DNA of 64,000 nt, taken from Rheinheimera sp. D18. Lineage in GTDB: Bacteria; Pseudomonadota; Gammaproteobacteria; Enterobacterales; Alteromonadaceae. The position numbers and the translations under genes were made by a program. Location of the stretch: the NCBI RefSeq assembly GCF_004345025.1, contig NZ_CP037745.1, positions 1,364,001 through 1,428,000 on the forward strand, in the 5' to 3' direction. Position 1 is the first letter of the stretch, and every line of letters starts with the position of its first letter. A model generated the notes under the pieces. That model did not search any database and was not told the origin of the DNA. It saw nothing but the letters and a program-made list of their open reading frames with translations. This document shows positions 57,131 to 64,000 of the stretch, one piece after another.

Positions 57131-57355
57131 TTAGTTAACCTTAGTATTTACGGCATCTGCTAATGCCTGATTAAAATGTGTAACAACAGCAGCCCGTTGC
57201 GTTGCTGGCACGCTACTATTAACCACGTGGCTAATAGCATTGCCCAAACACATTAGGCTTAATTCTGTGGTAGCTTTTTCTGTGTGAAGCACGTCAAGTA
57301 ACTGGTTTACCAGTTTTTCAATTTGCACTGTAGAATACTTTGATACAATTGGCAT
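57131..57355 (-). CDS. yejL: YejL (DUF1414) protein
   Basis: 74 residues: MPIVSKYSTVQIEKLVNQLL, VLHTEKATTELSLMCLGNAI and the tail HFNQALADAV. Matches the YejL family length and pattern. Function unknown. First gene of yejL-yejM and divergent from yejK. Confidence 0.93.
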   Translation of the reverse strand: MPIVSKYSTVQIEKLVNQLLDVLHTEKATTELSLMCLGNAISHVVNSSVPATQRAAVVTHFNQALADAVNTKVN

Positions 57356-57425
57356 GAATTATCCGCAAGTCATATAGATTAAACAGTTAGAATAGTAACA
57401 GAATTCATTTTAAACAGGAAAAGTT

Positions 57426-58469
57426 ATGTCAGTAGATGTACAGCAGTTGGCGATAAATTACCTTGAACTAGATGAACACGCACGTAGCAAGGCGCATTAT
57501 CGTGCGGCATTGGTTACACCTACGGCGGCAGTTGCGCATTTAGTAGAGCAGTTGCATCTGGCTTATAACGGTAAACCAGCTAAAGGCTACGCTGCATTTA
57601 ATGCTAAAAAAGATCAGCAGGTAGTCACCGTGTTGCAAGACTGGCAAAAGCAGAATAGTGACTTTATGGTGCTATCTAACACCGCGACCGCCGTGCTAGA
57701 GCAGCAACTTACCGCGCACCAACTACCTGAAAGTGGTTATTTGCTAGTTTGTCATTATCGCTATCTTACTAGTGACTATTTATTGTTTTGTTTGTTAGGC
57801 AGTAAAGATCATTTTTCGCTTACGGAAGAGTTAGAGTTAGCAGCGTCGCGACATTTAGATATTGCGCGTATGCAATTGGCAGCAAGAATTGATTTAACTG
57901 AATACCAAAGCTCACCAGAGCAGGGTAAATATATTAGCTTTATTCGTGGCCGAGCAGGGCGCAAGGTTGCTGATTTTTTCTTGGACTTTTTAGGCTGTGA
58001 AGAAGGCACCGATGCAAAAGCAAACAGTAAGGTGGTATTGGCCTCGGTAGAGGAATATTTTTCTGCCGCAGAATTTGACGGTGTTGAAAAATCAGATGCG
58101 CGTAAGCAGGTATATAACTACTGTGAAGAACGGGCTAAAGCTGGGCAAGATGTGGTATTAACAGAGTTGTCAGCGGTAATAGATGAACAAGAACAACAAG
58201 GTTTTTTACGCTATTGTCAGGAGCAACAGCTTGCTGTAGCAGATCAATTTCCGATAGAAGTGAAAGAATTAAAAAAGCTGATTAAATTTAGCGGTCAAGG
58301 CGGTGGGCTGAGTATTGGGTTTGACCAAAAGCTGTTAGGTGATCGGGTGCAGTATGATGCGCACAGTGACACTATTTTAATTAAAGGCACGCCACCAAAC
58401 TTACGCGATCAGCTGCAACGTTTTATGCAGGGCTATTCGGCGTTTGATCGTGAGAGTTCAAGCGAATAA
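57426..58469 (+). CDS. yejK: Nucleoid-associated protein YejK (NdpA)
   Basis: 347 residues of the 37-kDa nucleoid-associated protein family: YISFIRGRAGRKVADFFLDF (residues 179-198), GCEEGTDAKANSKVV and KFSGQGGGLSIGFDQKLLGD near 300. E. coli YejK (335) binds DNA and modulates topoisomerase IV. Divergent from yejLM, as in E. coli. Confidence 0.95.
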   Translation: MSVDVQQLAINYLELDEHARSKAHYRAALVTPTAAVAHLVEQLHLAYNGKPAKGYAAFNAKKDQQVVTVLQDWQKQNSDFMVLSNTATAVLEQQLTAHQLPESGYLLVCHYRYLTSDYLLFCLLGSKDHFSLTEELELAASRHLDIARMQLAARIDLTEYQSSPEQGKYISFIRGRAGRKVADFFLDFLGCEEGTDAKANSKVVLASVEEYFSAAEFDGVEKSDARKQVYNYCEERAKAGQDVVLTELSAVIDEQEQQGFLRYCQEQQLAVADQFPIEVKELKKLIKFSGQGGGLSIGFDQKLLGDRVQYDAHSDTILIKGTPPNLRDQLQRFMQGYSAFDRESSSE

Positions 58470-58496
58470 ATAACTGCATGGTTATTAGCATAACAC

Positions 58497-59171
58497 CTAA
58501 CAAATATTGATAACGTACCGGTCATAAATATTGTCAAGGTGTTGTAGTACCAAGCTTTGTTCGGTTACAGGGTGTGTCCGAATAAAGCTTCGTAGTATAT
58601 CGACACTAAAGGCGGCCATATAAGGCTCAGATAATGGCTGGTAGCTAAGATGCCAAGGCTCCGCAGCGACACCGCCATTGTAGTGTGCATAGGGTAAAAA
58701 AAAGCCATAGCTGACAGCATGCTGGTTTAGCCATTGTGTCAGTTTAAAAAACGGACCGCCGGCTTGGTATTCATGTGGTTCTAACTTGGGTTTGTAGTCA
58801 GACGTTATCGCAGCCGCATCATAAATATCTAGCTCGGTGCCCCAGTGATGCCGACTGGCGCCTGGCAGCGCAGAATATAGCAATACTGCATCGAGTTTTG
58901 CTTTGTCACTTAATTCATTAATATTAACTTGTTGGCCTTGCAGATTATGCACCTTACGCAAGCCCGACAATTTACCGTGCCAAATAATAGCCTGGCGCTG
59001 GTAAGAGCGAAACGCTGACGCGATTTCAATCTCAATACCCTCGTTTGCTGCGGCTTTGCATAAAGCATTAAAGGGTTGCTCTACTTGTTGATGCAGCATA
59101 AAACCGTCAGCGCGCGTTAATAGGTGCTGTTCTGTTAGTCCAGTTAATATATCAACGCTTACTATATTCAT
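58497..59171 (-). CDS. M15-family D-Ala-D-Ala carboxypeptidase-like protein
   Basis: 224 residues, VanY-like peptidase: EIASAFRSYQRQAIIWHGKL near residue 50, zinc site GASRHHWGTELDIYD near 108 (HxxxxxxD) and AEPWHLSY near 175. No obvious signal peptide, so localisation is uncertain; VanY-type peptidases trim the last D-Ala of peptidoglycan peptides. Possibly cotranscribed with yffB and the EIIA-like gene upstream. Confidence 0.9.
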   Translation of the reverse strand: MNIVSVDILTGLTEQHLLTRADGFMLHQQVEQPFNALCKAAANEGIEIEIASAFRSYQRQAIIWHGKLSGLRKVHNLQGQQVNINELSDKAKLDAVLLYSALPGASRHHWGTELDIYDAAAITSDYKPKLEPHEYQAGGPFFKLTQWLNQHAVSYGFFLPYAHYNGGVAAEPWHLSYQPLSEPYMAAFSVDILRSFIRTHPVTEQSLVLQHLDNIYDRYVINIC

Positions 59172-59208
59172 ACACTAGGCTTATTTATACGATTTATGTT
59201 TATCATCT

Positions 59209-59556
59209 TTATTTACCAAAAATACTTTGGTAATCATCTGCTTTGAAACCTAAATAGTATTTATCGTCGTGGATCAACAGAGGCCGTTTTATCATTGCTG
59301 GTTGTGCCAGCATAAGCGCAAGGGCCTTTGTTTCGGTTAAGTCGGTTTTATCTGCCTCGGCTAATTGCCGATAGGTGGTACCGCGCGTGTTAAGTAGGTT
59401 CTGCCAACCACAAGCGTTCGCGAAGTTGGTTAATTGCGCCAGAGTTAACCCGTCGGTACGGTAATCAACAAATTGATAAGCAATATTATGCAGCGCTAAC
59501 CAATTGCGTGCTTTTTTTATCGTGTCACAATTTTTTATGCCGTAAAGTATTGTCAT
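59209..59556 (-). CDS. yffB: ArsC/Spx-family protein YffB
   Basis: 115 residues: MTILYGIKNCDTIKKARNWL with the single thiol Cys in KNCDT, VDYRTDGLTLAQLTNFANAC and IKRPLLIHDDKYYLGFKADD. This is the YffB branch (glutathione-linked, function unknown), different from the arsenate-reductase-like gene at 34620. ATG overlaps the stop of the EIIA-like gene by 4 bp (ATGA). Confidence 0.9.
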   Translation of the reverse strand: MTILYGIKNCDTIKKARNWLALHNIAYQFVDYRTDGLTLAQLTNFANACGWQNLLNTRGTTYRQLAEADKTDLTETKALALMLAQPAMIKRPLLIHDDKYYLGFKADDYQSIFGK

Positions 59557-60053
59557 AATGCGTGATTCTTCAATTGAATAGTAAAAGCCGTATCTTCAGC
59601 TGCTGTCACAAAACGTTCTGCACTAAGCACGTTACTAATAGCCGAATGGGGTAAAATTGTTAGTACCACCCAATCAGCATTGCTATGCTGCAATAACTGC
59701 AAATCTAGGCGGATAACAGCCTGCCCAGCTTGCACTTGCTGCCCCGAATTAACGAGATGACGTATCGCAACACCATGCCGGTAAGTTTTACTATCAGCTA
59801 AGTCCAGTTGCATCGTTAAGCCACTTTTATGTTTAAACCGAAGTCGGCGGCCATCTAAAAAGCTGCAGCTGTAGCTACTAGCAAAAGGTGCAACCAGTGT
59901 ACCGTGCTGTAATTTAATACACAAAGCCTGTGGTAATACATTGGCATTAAATAGCCGTTCTGGGTGCGACGTTAATGGCAGAATATCGCCAGTTACTGGA
60001 CTTTTTATCGGTAAGCCAAGCATAGTATCAAGCTGTGGTGTCCACTGAATCAT
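59553..60053 (-). CDS. EIIA-Glc-like protein lacking both catalytic histidines
   Basis: 166 residues that follow the PTS EIIA-Glc (Crr) fold: IKSPVTGDILPLTSHPERLF, CIKLQHGTLVAPFASSYSCS, SGQQVQAGQAVIRLDLQLLQ and WVVLTILPHSAIS. The two phosphotransfer histidines are absent: the segment matching NHAFSIES reads RRLRFKHK, and LFVHFGID reads MQLDLADS. It cannot carry the usual phosphate, so it is not a classical PTS subunit. The gene starts at ATG 60053 and is coupled to yffB. Related degenerate EIIA proteins may be regulatory; function unproven. Confidence 0.75.
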   Translation of the reverse strand: MIQWTPQLDTMLGLPIKSPVTGDILPLTSHPERLFNANVLPQALCIKLQHGTLVAPFASSYSCSFLDGRRLRFKHKSGLTMQLDLADSKTYRHGVAIRHLVNSGQQVQAGQAVIRLDLQLLQHSNADWVVLTILPHSAISNVLSAERFVTAAEDTAFTIQLKNHAL

Positions 60054-60633
60054 GTTTTACGTTCTACCATTTAGTTAGCTAAACAGACTATTAAAAGCCA
60101 TGCTAGTGCTGAGCTTTACTCGATTGTTACTGTTTTTTTATAAACTGTCCATCAAGTATTAATTAGGTGTAATGCATCGTAAATGTGTTTTTTGGCACTT
60201 ATCCTCCTTAAGTTGGTTGAAGTGGGGTTTTTAGTTGGTGGTTTATTGAGTAATATCCGAAGTTTTATTGAGCAGTATGGGATGTTGTTGTCCACAGATT
60301 TTGTGGATAAGCCTGTGAGTAACAGTGTTTAACTATCATAGAGTAATGTTTTTAAATGATATTATATGTTGGCATATTTATTGTTAGTTTATGCTCAACG
60401 CAAATTGGTCAGCAAAGTGCTTTAAACGCTGGTTTAATGTTTATTAATAACTTAAGGCTACATAAAAACTAGCTTACTAGTAGTAATGTTTACTAATTAG
60501 CCTAGAAAAGTTTTTTTGTCTACTATTTAGTAAACATGTTTAGTTTTAGTTTGGTGTGACAACGACGCAAGAAAAAGGTAAGGTGCTACATCTGTGTTAT
60601 CGTTTAACCGTGATCTAATAGTGGGAGAGTGCA
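60054..60633. other. 580-bp AT-rich intergenic region with inverted repeats and a DnaA-box-like site
   Basis: No convincing gene. It separates the EIIA-like gene (minus) and yfbV (plus). It holds a perfect DnaA-box sequence TGTGGATAA (60302-60310; TTATCCACA on the other strand), a near copy TTGTCCACA (60288-60296), the palindrome TTACTAGTAGTAA near 60474-60486, and an 11-bp inverted pair ATGTTTACTAA (60486-60496) and TTAGTAAACAT (60527-60537) 96 bp before yfbV. The pair may be an operator. Promoters of both neighbours must lie here. Confidence 0.6.
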
Positions 60634-61080
60634 ATGCAGTATCCTCTTTACTCAACACTTCGTGCCGGCCGTGAATACGGTAAACAGTGGCCATTAAAAG
60701 CAGAATTAAACAGTTTATTTGTTGAGAACAAGGTTATTTTGCTGACATCGTTAGCGGGTCGATTTTTGCCGCCATCGGCCTTGCTATGTGCAGTGCTTCA
60801 ATACGTTTATTTAGGTAGCGAATTTCTGCCACAAATTTTAACGATGATGTTGTTTGTCGCAACCTTACCGCTGCAAGGCTGGTATTGGCTGGGAATACGC
60901 TCGGCTAAGCCATTACCACCGGCAATTGCCAGTTGGTACTTTCAGATCAGAGACAAAATGCAACAACAAGGCATTAGCCTTTCGCCAGTAAAACGTTCAG
61001 GTTGCTATAAAGATTTGGCAATATTACTACAACAGGCGTATCAACAGTTAGACCGAACTTTTGTAAAACAATGGCTATAA
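60634..61080 (+). CDS. yfbV: UPF0208 membrane protein YfbV
   Basis: 148 residues (E. coli 151): YSTLRAGREYGKQWPLKAEL, FVENKVILLTSLAGRFLPPS, two membrane helices (residues 34-55 and 62-85), LPPAIASWYFQIRDKMQQQG and YQQLDRTFVKQWL. YfbV limits Ter-macrodomain positioning effects in E. coli. Convergent with xthA. Confidence 0.93.
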   Translation: MQYPLYSTLRAGREYGKQWPLKAELNSLFVENKVILLTSLAGRFLPPSALLCAVLQYVYLGSEFLPQILTMMLFVATLPLQGWYWLGIRSAKPLPPAIASWYFQIRDKMQQQGISLSPVKRSGCYKDLAILLQQAYQQLDRTFVKQWL

Positions 61081-61117
61081 CAACTTATTATAGCCACTTT
61101 TAGGTATAGTAAAAAGG

Positions 61118-61924
61118 TTAGTTAAATACCGACCATACTGGCGCATGATCTGATGGGCGCTCAATACCACGTAATTCGTAATCGATACTGCTTTCAACGC
61201 AGCGTTTGGCCAACGGCGCTGTTGCCATTACAACGTCAATACGTAAGCCGCGATTTTCATCAAAACCTTTAGATCTGTAATCAAACCAGCTGTATTGCGC
61301 ATCTGCATTAGGGTGTAGTTGTCGGAAAGTATCGATCAGCCCCCAGTCTTTTAACCGCTGTAACCACTCACGCTCTTCAGGTAAAAATGAGGTTTTTCCG
61401 GTGCGTAACCACCGTTTTGCGTTTGCTTCACCAATACCGATATCAAGGTCAATAGGTGAAATATTAATATCACCTATTACGGCAAGGTGTTCGTCAGGTG
61501 TATGGTGCGTTGTTAAATAGTGTTGCAAATCAGCATAAAACTTCGTTTTAGCTGGAAATTTAATAGGATGGTCTCGGCTTTCACCTTGTGGGAAATAACC
61601 ATTTAATACGGTGATAGGGGTGCCGTCAGCCATAGTAAAACGACCAATTAGCATCCTACGCTGTGCATCATCTTCGTCGGTAGGGAAGCCATATTGCATA
61701 TTAATGGCAGGCAACTTACTTAAAATAGCGACGCCATAATGGCCTTTTTGACCAAAATGATAAACGTGGTAGCCCATGGCTTCAACATTGGCTAACGGAA
61801 ACTCATCATCATGCACTTTAATCTCTTGTAAGCCGATAATGTCAGGTTGATGCTTATCAATCATGGCTTGCAGTTGGTGTAGCCTTGCTCGAATACCATT
61901 GATATTAAAAGAAATAATTTTCAT
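61118..61924 (-). CDS. xthA: Exodeoxyribonuclease III
   Basis: 268 residues, E. coli ExoIII has 268: [34 protein letters not shown] with catalytic Glu near 34, [13 protein letters not shown] near 150 and RPSDHAPVW at the end. AP endonuclease and 3'-5' exonuclease of base-excision repair. Single gene; start ATG 61924. Confidence 0.97.
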   Translation of the reverse strand: MKIISFNINGIRARLHQLQAMIDKHQPDIIGLQEIKVHDDEFPLANVEAMGYHVYHFGQKGHYGVAILSKLPAINMQYGFPTDEDDAQRRMLIGRFTMADGTPITVLNGYFPQGESRDHPIKFPAKTKFYADLQHYLTTHHTPDEHLAVIGDINISPIDLDIGIGEANAKRWLRTGKTSFLPEEREWLQRLKDWGLIDTFRQLHPNADAQYSWFDYRSKGFDENRGLRIDVVMATAPLAKRCVESSIDYELRGIERPSDHAPVWSVFN

Positions 61925-62043
61925 GTTACGAGTGACCCTTAATCGGTTAAATACGGCAAAATCGAGTAGATAATAACACTTTTATCCGTGCTGTGGCACA
62001 ATGCTCGCTTGTTAATCTACCACTAACTCGGCTCTTGGAGAGT

Positions 62044-62751
62044 ATGTTGTCTGCGCTAATGATAGAAACCGATTTATTTAGTTACATGGTCCATTACAGC
62101 ATTAAAAGGCGCAGCATTGCTTTGCAAATTAAGCAAGGTCAGCTAACAGTTAGAGCGCCAACCGCGATCAGTTTGCCGGATATTCAGGCATTGGTGCGAA
62201 AAAAACATAACTGGATTTTAAAGCACATGCAGCAAGCTAAGCAGCATGTTAAACCAGACTGGCTCGCACAGCAGCAAGTGCCATTACAAGGGAAGCTTTT
62301 AACGCTGCAGTTGCAGTCTGCTTCACAGTCGTTGGTAATATTCGATGATGATCGTGTTATCGTTAATATTTCAACACGTGTTCAAGCCTTACGCCACAAT
62401 ATTAAAGCGCGGGAGCTATTACAACAATGGTACAAAAAGCAAGCCTTACAGTGGTTTACACAACGGCTTGACTATTGGCAAAGCCAAATGAGCTTGCACG
62501 CCAAAGAGCTAGTTATTGGGAATTGGCAAAGTAAGTGGGGCTATTGTAAACAGTCAGGGGAGATTGGCTTTAACTGGCGTTTAATGATGGCGCCATCATG
62601 GCTAGCCGATTACGTTATTGTGCACGAGTTAGCACACCTAAAGCATCTTAATCACTCAGCTAGCTTCTGGCGCTTGGTGCAGCAATATTATATTGATATA
62701 GATGCGGCTCAGAGTTGGTTAAAGCAGCATCAACACTGGATGGAAATATAA
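62044..62751 (+). CDS. ygjP: YgjP-like M48/DUF45 metallopeptidase
   Basis: 235 residues from ATG 62044 with GGAG upstream; the longer frame from 61993 lacks a site. DUF45 features: SIKRRSIALQIKQGQLTVRA (residues 18-37), WGYCKQSGEIGFNWRLMMAP near 183 and the zinc motif VIVHELAHLKHLNHS (HExxH) near 200. This SprT-like family is often called UTP pyrophosphatase in E. coli; peptidase activity is not demonstrated. Confidence 0.92.
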   Translation: MLSALMIETDLFSYMVHYSIKRRSIALQIKQGQLTVRAPTAISLPDIQALVRKKHNWILKHMQQAKQHVKPDWLAQQQVPLQGKLLTLQLQSASQSLVIFDDDRVIVNISTRVQALRHNIKARELLQQWYKKQALQWFTQRLDYWQSQMSLHAKELVIGNWQSKWGYCKQSGEIGFNWRLMMAPSWLADYVIVHELAHLKHLNHSASFWRLVQQYYIDIDAAQSWLKQHQHWMEI

Positions 62752-62765
62752 CGACTTGAGTGATA

Positions 62766-62791
62766 AAAAAGCGCCGGCAATAACGCCGGCG
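62766..62791 (-). terminator. Hairpin with U-run on the minus strand
   Basis: CGCCGGC / GCCGGCG stem with 6-nt loop. The run of A at 62765-62770 gives a U-run only on the minus strand; the plus strand has none. It lies 20 bp after ygjP, so it is the right place but best suited to stop minus-strand transcription. Confidence 0.7.
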
Positions 62792-63015
62792 AAAATACTA
62801 GGACATCGGAAATACAGGGGAGAAACGGTACTACTTAACAACTACTGTAAGATAGGACTGTAGCTTTACTGATTAATTCAAAATATTTTCATTTATTTTT
62901 TGTATTGTGGTTTTGCATTCCGGCTGCCATCTAGTTTAAGCTCCTCCGTTAGCAAGAAACAGTGCATGGTATTTTTAGATGGCCGGTATGGCTGCATCGC
63001 TTTGTGGACCCTATT

Positions 63016-63741
63016 ATGACTAACATTTTACGTTTGCAGCAATTGGTTAAGTTGCTTGATATTACTCGATTACAGGATGACGAAACGACGATATCCTTTT
63101 TACAATGGTTGGAAACAACGCCGCCAATATCAGCTGCAGCCTATTGTGTTTATCCGCAGTACTTAATGGCGCTACAAGGCTGGCACTCTAGGCAACCGCA
63201 AATGGCGTTAGCTACAGTGGTTAACTTCCCTTCGGGTGATTTAGCTACTGATCAAGTCTGTGAGCAAATTCAGCAGGCGATAGCGCTCGGTGCGACAGAA
63301 ATTGATTGTGTACTACCTTATAAAGCACTAATGCGCGGTGAACACGGTTTTGTAAAAAACTTCCTTTATGATGTGCGCCAAGCTAGTACCGGTTGCTGCC
63401 TGAAAATTATTATTGAGTCAGGTGAACTTGTTACAGCGCAGCAAGTGGTTATTGCATGTGAACTGGCTATTGAAGGTGGCGCAGATTTTATAAAAACCTC
63501 AACCGGCAAAGTGCCTGTCGGTGTAACTGAGGAAGCCGCACGTATTATTTTGACCGTAATTGCGGCCGCGAATCGTGATGTTGGTTTTAAGGCATCAGGT
63601 GGTGTGCGCTCTATAGAGCAAGCGCTCGCATTAGTCGCATTGTACGAAGAGATCACCGGTAAAATTGCGTTGAGTTCAGGTATGCGTATTGGTGCAAGTG
63701 CGCTAGCGTTTGAATTAGCAGAACAGTTGGCTACTAACTAA
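63016..63741 (+). CDS. deoC: Deoxyribose-phosphate aldolase
   Basis: 241 residues from ATG 63016 (the upstream ATG 62962 adds a non-conserved leader). Class I aldolase: LATVVNFPSGDLATDQVCEQ near 75, LGATEIDCVLPYKALMRGEH near 97, LKIIIESGELV near 135 and the Schiff-base lysine in FIKTSTGKVPVG near 165. Cleaves deoxyribose-5-phosphate in nucleoside salvage. No other deo genes adjacent in the window. Confidence 0.95.
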   Translation: MTNILRLQQLVKLLDITRLQDDETTISFLQWLETTPPISAAAYCVYPQYLMALQGWHSRQPQMALATVVNFPSGDLATDQVCEQIQQAIALGATEIDCVLPYKALMRGEHGFVKNFLYDVRQASTGCCLKIIIESGELVTAQQVVIACELAIEGGADFIKTSTGKVPVGVTEEAARIILTVIAAANRDVGFKASGGVRSIEQALALVALYEEITGKIALSSGMRIGASALAFELAEQLATN

Positions 63742-63742
63742 A

Positions 63743-64000
63743 TTAGCGACGTAGCTCTTCGCGTAACTTGGTAAACTGCTGTAATAATTCTTTGTAACGT
63801 GCGCGATGATGTTCAGGTAATGGCATATTATCAACTACGCGAAAGGTTTTTTTACAGCGGTCAAACAGCTCCATTGATTTGTGTTTTTGCTGCATATTTA
63901 GTTGTTGAAGTGATGCTTGAATTAAATTAAGCGCGCTGCCGGTATTCATAGGTGCTAGTTCTAGAGCAGTTTCAAACTGTGTTATTGCGGTAGCAAAATT
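63743..64000 (-). CDS. C-terminal end of a TPR protein, start outside window
   Basis: The minus-strand frame is open to base 64000 and ends at 63743. The visible 85 residues begin with TPR sequence (ATAITQFETALELAPMNTGS, then SALNLIQASLQQL) followed by a charged helix (NMQQKHKSMELFDRCKKTFR) and RARYKELLQQF. In alteromonads such an end belongs to response regulators with TPR repeats; the receiver domain would lie beyond the edge. Taking the ATG at 63949 as a start would give a false short gene. Confidence 0.72.
   Translation of the reverse strand, partial: NFATAITQFETALELAPMNTGSALNLIQASLQQLNMQQKHKSMELFDRCKKTFRVVDNMPLPEHHRARYKELLQQFTKLREELRR

Noticed and set aside
60286..60312. Replication origin because of DnaA-box-like sites
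   Set aside because: Only one perfect and one near box, no dnaA/dnaN or gidA neighbours; not enough for an origin.
63743..63949. A complete 68-residue gene
   Set aside because: The frame continues upstream with TPR sequence to the window edge, so it is the tail of a larger gene.

Overview
The window is a 64 kb chromosomal segment of a gammaproteobacterium, most likely an alteromonad close to Rheinheimera, Alishewanella or Arsukibacterium. That placement rests on the gene content and order: gcvR-bcp opposite dapA-bamC, DUF2066-hda, pheST-ihfA, yejK opposite yejLM, astCA with a DUF1338 gene, the ydbH-ynbE-ydbL operon and a photolyase-cfa operon. It also rests on small alteromonad/vibrio families (DUF3718, DUF1840, DUF3081, DUF2069). 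It is inference; no rRNA gene is present. Most of the window is ordinary core genome. No tRNA, rRNA, CRISPR array or prophage was found.

Accessory region (about 1.55-9.6 kb). Between a 5'-nucleotidase gene and an AsnC-type regulator lies a stretch of minus-strand genes separated by attC-like recombination sites, with no integron integrase in view. I read it as a cassette cluster lacking an integrase (CALIN). It holds a broken DUF3916 gene, a low-GC lipoprotein behind an 8-bp tandem repeat, a 503-residue orphan protein, a small four-cysteine protein and a second lipoprotein. Two insertion sequences have invaded it: an IS66-family element (3183-5558) lies inside an IS1182-like transposase gene, and the lack of a matching target duplication suggests a later deletion. 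The IS66 transposase gene carries an in-frame stop.

Core region left (9.7-28 kb): arginine succinyltransferase pathway genes, a VCBS-repeat exported protein, a large TolB-propeller amidohydrolase, MgtC-like and KefB-like membrane proteins, a DUF3718 gene behind a cyclic-di-GMP-I riboswitch, the ydbH-ynbE-ydbL envelope operon and an M28 peptidase lipoprotein.

Core region middle (28-48 kb): lysC under a lysine riboswitch, the divergent queuosine genes queC and queE, rmuC, the bepA-arsC-like-wrbA-DUF2069 operon, perM, gcvR-bcp opposite dapA-bamC, MarC, DUF2066-hda and pheS-pheT-ihfA. Lysine control appears at lysC, and dapA, the first committed step of lysine synthesis, lies 9 kb away.

Core region right (47-64 kb): a DUF523/DUF1722 gene followed by a photolyase, NTF2-like, FAD oxidoreductase, DUF1365 and cyclopropane-fatty-acid synthase operon (a light and oxidative stress set). 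Next come cvfB, an rlmF gene destroyed by an internal deletion, yejM-yejL opposite yejK, an M15 peptidase, yffB next to an EIIA-Glc-like protein without its two active-site histidines, an AT-rich 580-bp gap, yfbV, xthA, ygjP, deoC and the end of a TPR protein cut by the window edge.
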